From a virus, in the IMG/VR virus record IMGVR_UViG_3300036760_000301, positions 1-35,046 of that record: a stretch of 35,046 bases of DNA. One strand, written 5' to 3'. Positions within the stretch are counted from its first letter, which is position 1. Every line of letters begins with the position of its first letter. Position numbers and translations under genes: made by a program. Below the pieces are notes generated by a model. It saw only the letters and a list, made by a program, of their open reading frames with translations, was not told the origin of the DNA and made no database searches. Shown here one piece after another: positions 30,551 to 35,046 of this stretch.

Positions 30551-31646
30551 AAACGCACGAAAGAAGTGTCCGCAATGTGGCGCTAGGCGCGGGCTTGCGG
30601 AATGGAAGGACGAGACGGGGGGCTGGTGCCACAATTGTAAGCAAAAAGTATATTACGATAAAACGCCCCAATATATTGACACTTACGCAATGAAACAAAC
30701 TGAAATACACCAACAACGCAAATACATAAGCGAACATGAAATGGAAGAAACACTCTTGCCGCACCTATATATCCTCAATCCGCTTTTCGAGGCGCTACAT
30801 AAGGCGCTGCGCATCCCCCGCGAAATCCTTATCGAAGCGTTTCGGTCGAACGGAGTTGGCACGGCTAACCGCGGCTACACGATATTCTGGCTTCGCAATA
30901 GCGACGGGCTATTCTGCCAGCCAAAATGGGTCGCCTACGGAGCGGACGCTCGCCGACGAAAGGATAAAGAGCCAATGGTTCCGTCCGCGTATAGCGCCGC
31001 GGCGGGGTACCGACCATGCCTATTTAACGCGCACCTACTCAAAGCCAACCGCGCGAAAGACGTGGCGCTGGTCGAAAGCGAAAAGACGGCGCTCCTTTGC
31101 ACCCTTGCGCGGCAATACGAGCGACAATATGTGTGGCTGGCGGTGGGCGGATCGCATCTTACAGAATCCAAGGCGGTCGAACTCAAAGGGCGACGCGTGG
31201 TTTACTATCCCGACAACGATAAGGCGGGACGCGAAGCCCTAACTAAAAGCCTCGACCTGCTTAGTCGCATGGGAATAGAAGCGGTAGAGGGGTACTATCC
31301 GCCGTCCATACTACAGAGGATGGGCGACCGCGGCGGCTGGGACTGGGCAGATTATCTACTTTGCACCGACGAGGGTCTCCGTCGCGTAAAAAACGCTTTC
31401 GACCCAAATACTACGATTAACGTGGACGTGTCCAATGAAGTCGCGACTAACGAAACGGCGCCCGAACTAGTCCCCGTATCTAAGAGGCTGGCGGCGGTGG
31501 TCGCCTGGTTCCACACGCACGGATCGCTCGTAACGGATGCGGAGATTAGAGCCGTCGTCGCGCTGTTCGCGAGGGCGGAGCGTGGCGACGATGGCGCGCT
31601 TGCCGAGCTAGAGTTAATCAAGAAAACCCATTCAAAAAACTTTTAA
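30513..31646 (+). CDS. zinc-finger/Toprim primase-like protein
   Basis: The 377-residue protein begins with a zinc ribbon (C19, C22, C39, C42: CPQCG and CHNC), then a middle segment 'GYTIFWLRNSDGLFCQPKWVAYG' and a Toprim-type domain with 'ALVESEKTALLC' (about residue 188) and 'VVYYPDNDKAGREAL' (about 228), whose Glu and Asp bind catalytic metal. It resembles the DUF6371-type primase-like proteins of Bacteroidota mobile elements. It would prime DNA synthesis next to the helicase. The C-terminal 70 residues are helical and may contact the helicase. Alternative starts at residues 6 and 8 would reduce the overlap with the helicase gene. Confidence 0.7.
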   Translation: MIASPMLMKRLFKNARKKCPQCGARRGLAEWKDETGGWCHNCKQKVYYDKTPQYIDTYAMKQTEIHQQRKYISEHEMEETLLPHLYILNPLFEALHKALRIPREILIEAFRSNGVGTANRGYTIFWLRNSDGLFCQPKWVAYGADARRRKDKEPMVPSAYSAAAGYRPCLFNAHLLKANRAKDVALVESEKTALLCTLARQYERQYVWLAVGGSHLTESKAVELKGRRVVYYPDNDKAGREALTKSLDLLSRMGIEAVEGYYPPSILQRMGDRGGWDWADYLLCTDEGLRRVKNAFDPNTTINVDVSNEVATNETAPELVPVSKRLAAVVAWFHTHGSLVTDAEIRAVVALFARAERGDDGALAELELIKKTHSKNF

Positions 31647-31648
31647 CT

Positions 31649-32080
31649 ATGACCCCCTTCATACCCCCCTATCTCCCCGACAAGAGCGACAACAACGCGT
31701 ATTGGCTGGACTTTGGGACGCTTTCGTTAGATCAAGCCAACAAACATCGCGGCTTCCTTAATTGGCTGCGCGAGAAAGGTCTCCCCCCGCCACTTAGAGA
31801 GTGGGCTTACAAGACAGACCCCGCAGATAGGGGCTGGTGCAAGGCGGACTATTGCTGGCTACGCGAACGCATAATACTCGAAGTGAACGGTGGCGCCACT
31901 AGTGGTGATAAGCAAGGCGGACGACACACCCGCAAGGCGGGCTATGAGAACGATATGTGGAAGCAACTCATTCACAGCCTAAACAGCTCGACGGCGCTTG
32001 CCTGTTCGCCGGCTATGCTCGGCGACCCCAAGTGGCGGGCGCTTTTTGGCGAGCTATTACGACGACGATCATTTAGTTAA
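31649..32080 (+). CDS. VSR/DUF559-like phage endonuclease
   Basis: The 143-residue protein fits a small PD-(D/E)XK phage nuclease family with the pattern 'D-------L-VEVEGG-----GRHTRG-GFE-D--K'. Here it reads 'DYCWLRERIILEVNGGATSGDKQGGRHTRKAGYENDMWKQ' in residues 67-106, with D67 and E78 in place. The residue after V is N80 where relatives usually have Asp or Glu, so the metal site is altered. It could resolve branched DNA or nick during recombination; the position beside primase and recombination genes fits. Confidence 0.6.
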   Translation: MTPFIPPYLPDKSDNNAYWLDFGTLSLDQANKHRGFLNWLREKGLPPPLREWAYKTDPADRGWCKADYCWLRERIILEVNGGATSGDKQGGRHTRKAGYENDMWKQLIHSLNSSTALACSPAMLGDPKWRALFGELLRRRSFS

Positions 32081-32093
32081 TCATTTAATAAAT

Positions 32094-32360
32094 ATGGTAT
32101 CAAAACCCCCAACCCCAACACCGCGCTCGCAAATCGACGCCGCGTGGGCGCTCGCGGAAGCGGGCAAACTCGGCGAGGCAATCGACGCGCTCATCGCAGT
32201 CGCCGGGCTACTAGTAACTATCGAAAAAGAAGTCGGCGGACGCACGAGCGTAACGAAAGAATTACGAAAAGAAATCAATCGCCGCATCGACACTATCGTC
32301 AAAACCAATCCCAACTTCGATTACCCCGCTCACATCCGTAAAATCTCTAAGAAAAAATGA
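32094..32360 (+). CDS. small helical protein, unknown
   Basis: An 88-residue protein (MVSKPPTPTPRSQIDAAWALAEAGKL...) starting at ATG 32094, after the preceding stop; the longer frame would overlap the nuclease. It has a helical hairpin-like core and a Lys-rich end (HIRKISKKK). No family recognised. It overlaps the next gene by four bases (ATGA). Confidence 0.6.
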   Translation: MVSKPPTPTPRSQIDAAWALAEAGKLGEAIDALIAVAGLLVTIEKEVGGRTSVTKELRKEINRRIDTIVKTNPNFDYPAHIRKISKKK

Positions 32361-32776
32361 ATAACACGATCATTACCATAAACCCAAAATGGGCGCAAAG
32401 GATTTATAGCCTCGAAAAGAAGTACGCGTATATGGAACGGACGGGTATATATTCGTGTGGCGACCGCTTTTTTCTTTATGAAACCAAACCCGTATCGCTC
32501 ATAACGGGATACTTTGCGTTAAATAAGGATAGCGCCGATTTGGGTTATCGGGGGCCGCGTGAGGATATTTGGCTTTTTACGGGAAAGGAATCGGGATTTA
32601 AAGATAAAGACGAATGCTTTGAATGGCTGTCAAATCCTTCGGCGGACTACGTCGCGCTATATATCCCCAACCCCATAAAGTTTGATCGCCCATTTAAGCT
32701 ATCCGATTTCGGCGTCATATCGCAACCCACAAATTTTTGTTACCCAAAATTTTTACCTCATGAGCTTACGACTTAA
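32357..32776 (+). CDS. ASCH/PUA-like phage protein
   Basis: The 139-residue protein fits the ASCH-like (PUA-fold) phage proteins: an N-terminal 'INPKWAQRIYSLEKKYAYMER', a strand region 'PVSLITGYFALNKDSADLGYRGPREDIWLF' and 'DYVALYIPNPIKFDRPFKLSDFGVISQPTNFCY', the last matching the usual 'Y-AL-I--P--F--P--L--FG----P--F-Y'. Such domains bind RNA or modified bases. It lies between unrelated small genes, and no partner is apparent. Function as an RNA or nucleotide binder is inferred from fold only. Confidence 0.55.
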   Translation: MNNTIITINPKWAQRIYSLEKKYAYMERTGIYSCGDRFFLYETKPVSLITGYFALNKDSADLGYRGPREDIWLFTGKESGFKDKDECFEWLSNPSADYVALYIPNPIKFDRPFKLSDFGVISQPTNFCYPKFLPHELTT

Positions 32777-33143
32777 AATCAATCTCGCTTACATCGCCGC
32801 GCTCCTTACGATAGGCGCGTGCATCGCCCTTGTCTGGGACGCTAATTTCCTTGCGACCCGGGTGATAAACCTCCAAATCCGCGCCACCCGCCAAGATTCG
32901 CTTATCAACACGATCCAACACGAGGCGATAGCCGAAGCGGCTGCGCGGTCGCAAGAGCTTAACAAGCTGCGCGACGACGTGTGGCGAGCGCGAAGCGACG
33001 CCGATTGGGTGTACGAACAGTTCGTGGAGTGGCGCTCGGTCGTGAGCGAACGCGAACCGTGTCCGCCGCCTTGCCCGCCTCCCGCGGGGATGGACACGAC
33101 GCTATATATCTTTGACAATCCACCGAAGGAGGGCGTGAAATGA
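32760..33143 (+). CDS. membrane-anchored coiled-coil protein (spanin-like)
   Basis: The 127-residue protein has one N-terminal membrane segment (about residues 8-26, NLAYIAALLTIGACIALVW) followed by a coiled coil (SLINTIQHEAIAEAAARSQELNKLRDDVWRARSDADWVYEQF) and a Pro/Cys segment (REPCPPPCPPPAG). That is the architecture of an i-spanin with a periplasmic coil. Its place among replication genes instead of the lysis block is unusual, so it may instead be a membrane anchor for replication. The start overlaps the previous gene by 17 bases. Confidence 0.5.
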   Translation: MSLRLKINLAYIAALLTIGACIALVWDANFLATRVINLQIRATRQDSLINTIQHEAIAEAAARSQELNKLRDDVWRARSDADWVYEQFVEWRSVVSEREPCPPPCPPPAGMDTTLYIFDNPPKEGVK

Positions 33144-33679
33144 GCGACGAGCATAATATGACGCCGCTCGAAGCCAACAACGCCGAGCGCGCCAAGGTAG
33201 AGGCGAGCCTCGCCTACCACCGAAAGAAGATTCGCGGGCTTATCCGCGAGCGTTCCGTACTTTGGCGGGCGTTCATTCCGCTTCGTAACGAGGCAATCCG
33301 CGCCGAAACGCAGGCGAAGCGCCTAGCCGAAACGCAAGCCAACCACGCCGCTTTAATCGCCCTACACGGCGACGGGGGGTGGCGGTCGTTTAGTGAATTG
33401 GTCGTCGATCTTTGTATTGATTTGCGCCTAGACGTGGCGATTTTATACGGGCGTTGCCGCGTGCAACCCTATCCAACCGTCAGACATTACCTCTTCTGGC
33501 TCCTCAAACACAACGGCGTGAACCCCACGGCGGCGGGGCGGTTAATTGGCGGCAAAGATCATGCGACCGCTATCTACGGCGCGGGGGAGTTCGGCCGCCG
33601 TATAGGCTGCGATACCCTCCACCGCGCAATTATTCGCAAATACAAGTTCGTGCGCTTCACGGACGACTTCACGAAATAA
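33140..33679 (+). CDS. protein with DnaA domain-IV-like C-terminus
   Basis: In this 179-residue protein the first 75 residues are a coiled coil (AERAKVEASLAYHRKKIRGL...AKRLAETQANHAALI). Residues 80-155 resemble DnaA domain IV: 'VVDLCIDLRLDVAILYGRCRVQPYPTVRHYLFWLLKHNGVNPTAAGRLIGGKDHATAIYGAGEF', with 'GGKDHATAIYG' matching the DnaA signature 'GGRDH-TV-HA' that reads origin boxes. No ATPase domain is present. It may bring the helicase to the phage origin or compete with host DnaA. AAGGAGGG stands a few bases before the ATG, a rare canonical ribosome binding site here. Confidence 0.65.
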   Translation: MSDEHNMTPLEANNAERAKVEASLAYHRKKIRGLIRERSVLWRAFIPLRNEAIRAETQAKRLAETQANHAALIALHGDGGWRSFSELVVDLCIDLRLDVAILYGRCRVQPYPTVRHYLFWLLKHNGVNPTAAGRLIGGKDHATAIYGAGEFGRRIGCDTLHRAIIRKYKFVRFTDDFTK

Positions 33680-33691
33680 TCATTACGCAAA

Positions 33692-33937
33692 ATGAAAAAC
33701 AAAACCCCTAATACCGACGCAATCCTTCGCATCGTATCGCTCGATATATTGGACGCTTACGCGAAGGCGGCGGTGGCGCTTACAAATTACAACAAGCAAT
33801 GCGGAGACCCCGTTGCTTTTAGCGCCGAACAAAAGCCTATCGCAAGGGCGCTTGCGGACAATGTAGCCATGGCGGCTATTGACGTTACTGACGCCGTGCT
33901 GGAGGCTATACGTAAAGAGAATGGGCGTCCCCTCTAA
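33692..33937 (+). CDS. small helical protein, unknown
   Basis: An 81-residue helical protein (MKNKTPNTDAILRIVSLDILDAYAKAAVAL...) with the CGCAAAATG start context. It overlaps the methyltransferase start by 17 bases. No family recognised. Confidence 0.6.
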   Translation: MKNKTPNTDAILRIVSLDILDAYAKAAVALTNYNKQCGDPVAFSAEQKPIARALADNVAMAAIDVTDAVLEAIRKENGRPL

Positions 33938-34835
33938 ATCCCCCGTCGCGCACTACGGCGGCAAGGCGAATATGGTGGGGCACATCCTCCCGCTCATTCC
34001 GCCGCACGAATTGTATTGCGAGCCTTTTTGCGGGGGAGCGAACGTGTTTTGGTCGCGTCCCTTGCTTGCAAGCGGACAACCGCCGTCGCCTATTGAAGTC
34101 CTTAACGACCTTAACAGAGACCTTATCAACTTCTATCGCGTCTTTAAAGATAACCCCGACCGCCTCGTTGCAATGATCGCCGGGACGTTGCATAGCCGCG
34201 CCGAGTTCGACCGGGCTAGGGACGTACTACGCAAGCCCGCAGACCACGACGCGACCACCCGCGCGTGGGCGTATTGGGTGACGGCTTGTATGAGCTACAA
34301 CGGCAAGGGCAATAACTATGCTTTCGGCAATAAATTACCATCGGATCGGCCCAAGAGGTTTGATCGTTGCACCAGGTCCACCGCCAACCGCCGCGAAGCC
34401 TTGCAGGTCGTGGACGCGGGCGGCGTGAACGTCTGGGCGAAGCGGCTCGCGCTAGTGAACGCGGAATGTAAGGACGCGCTTTATTGCATAAAGACTTATG
34501 ATACCAAGAGGTCGTTCTTTTATTGCGACCCGCCGTATATCAACACCGAGCAGGGTAACTACGCGGGGTACGGAGAGCCGCCTTACATTGCGCTCCTTGA
34601 AACGCTGGCGGGGATTAAGGGTAAATTCATCCTTTCGTCCTATCCCAACGCGATCCTTGCGCTAGCGGTCGCCGAGTACGGCTGGCGGGTGGATAGCTTC
34701 GATAAGTCGTTAAGCGCCGCGAAGGCTGTGGACGGCAAGCGCGTCGAACGCCGCACGGAATTGCTGGTACGCAACTTCGACGACAACATCCTAATAGGAG
34801 CGCCCGCTTCTAATAGGAGCTTTCAATTATTTTAG
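33921..34835 (+). CDS. Dam-type DNA N6-adenine methyltransferase (D12 class)
   Basis: The 304-residue enzyme has the class signature: 'PVAHYGGKANMV' at the start, motif I EPFCGGANVF (residues 34-43) for the methyl donor, and motif IV DPPY (203-206) in FFYCDPPYINTEQGNYAG. Length is usual for the family. It would methylate adenine in a short palindrome, likely protecting phage DNA from restriction or marking replicated strands. ATG 33921 is preferred, since the longer frame overlaps the preceding gene. The last codons (ILIGAPASNRSFQLF) lie on the CTAATAGG repeats that flank the 48-bp array, so repeat DNA encodes its C-terminus. Confidence 0.9.
   Translation: MGVPSKSPVAHYGGKANMVGHILPLIPPHELYCEPFCGGANVFWSRPLLASGQPPSPIEVLNDLNRDLINFYRVFKDNPDRLVAMIAGTLHSRAEFDRARDVLRKPADHDATTRAWAYWVTACMSYNGKGNNYAFGNKLPSDRPKRFDRCTRSTANRREALQVVDAGGVNVWAKRLALVNAECKDALYCIKTYDTKRSFFYCDPPYINTEQGNYAGYGEPPYIALLETLAGIKGKFILSSYPNAILALAVAEYGWRVDSFDKSLSAAKAVDGKRVERRTELLVRNFDDNILIGAPASNRSFQLF
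34790..34817. repeat. CTAATAGG repeats at right flank
   Basis: CTAATAGGAGC occurs twice (34792 and 34810 region), 18 bases apart, in the opposite sense to the CTATTAGG copies at 137-190. The 3' end of the methyltransferase gene is built on them. They flank the array on the other side of the circular junction. Confidence 0.75.
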
Positions 34836-34849
34836 CCGTGGTAATTTCT
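34835..34849 (-). repeat. inverted copy of the array core
   Basis: These 15 bases (GCCGTGGTAATTTCT) are the exact reverse complement of part of every 48-bp unit (for example 34920-34934). A transcript from the left could fold them into a 15-bp hairpin with a 70-base loop, which may also end transcription of the early operon. Confidence 0.85.
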
Positions 34850-34879
34850 ATTGTGGCGTTGAGATTCTATTGTAAGGAA

Positions 34880-35046
34880 CCACGGCATTCTTCCTCCGAT
34901 TATTTGTTGTTCGCGATCAAGAAATTACCACGGCATTCTTCCTCGCTAAATTTGTGTCGGGCAAATGAGAAATTACCACGGCATTCTTCCTCGCTAAATT
35001 TGTGTCGGGCAAATGAGAAATTACCACGGCATTCTTCCTCGCTAAA
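34880..35046. repeat. 48-bp tandem repeat array, right end
   Basis: Cores start at 34880, 34928, 34976 and 35024, exactly 48 bases apart. The first unit keeps the period but has a different 24-base middle (CGATTATTTGTTGTTCGCG...) between the conserved stretches; the others match the left-end units. The last 85 bases equal positions 1-85. Confidence 0.95.

Overview
The window looks like one essentially complete tailed-phage genome of about 35 kb. The host is probably a member of the Bacteroidota: the clearest promoters carry the Bacteroidota primary-sigma signature (TTG or TTTG, 20-21 bases, TAnnTTTG), most genes lack a Shine-Dalgarno sequence, and several virion and replication proteins resemble families common in Bacteroidota phages. 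Bases 1-85 are identical to 34962-35046, and both ends lie in the same 48-bp tandem repeat. The contig is therefore best read as a circular map (or one with redundant ends) cut inside a repeat array. A tape measure of 1146 residues and the absence of sheath genes indicate a siphovirus with a long non-contractile tail. I see no integrase, transposase, recognisable repressor or DNA polymerase.

Layout. 1-560 is non-coding: the repeat array, a promoter, a tRNA-like gene, a second folded RNA and two terminators. 573-4804 encodes two large tail-tip or baseplate proteins, read from a promoter that makes a nearly leaderless mRNA. 4875-5096 is the only reverse-strand gene, also probably leaderless. 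5133-5874 is about 740 bp without a gene, holding three 11-bp iterons and an AT-rich tract; it is a candidate origin or control region. 5875-22980 is the late operon in an unusual order: small and large terminase, tail assembly chaperone (with a probable -1 frameshift), neck proteins, tape measure, prohead protease/scaffold, major capsid, two related tube-like proteins, small virion proteins, holin-like proteins, a coiled-coil protein, portal, head-tail connector and a GH108 endolysin. It ends at a strong terminator (23003-23030).

23084-34835 is the early region. It consists of two operons (23176-26833 and 26947-34835), each driven by a near-identical promoter with the same inverted-repeat operator. 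The first encodes mostly unknown proteins, including an alanine-rich repeat protein and an internally deleted relative of the Gp37/Gp68 (DUF5131) family. The second encodes a Rad52-like annealing protein, a PD-(D/E)XK exonuclease, a RepA-like helicase, a zinc-finger/Toprim primase, a VSR-like nuclease, an ASCH-like protein, a membrane/coiled-coil protein, a protein with a DnaA-domain-IV-like C-terminus and a Dam-type methyltransferase. Together these suggest a phage that directs origin recognition, unwinding, priming and recombination itself and borrows the host polymerase.

The points most worth a second look are the repeat array with its inverted copy, the promoter-driven tRNA-like/structured RNA locus with twin terminators, the duplicated operator-promoter, the G/GT-type frameshift, the deleted DUF5131 gene and the displaced head genes. 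All function calls rest on reading motifs by eye; no database search was run.
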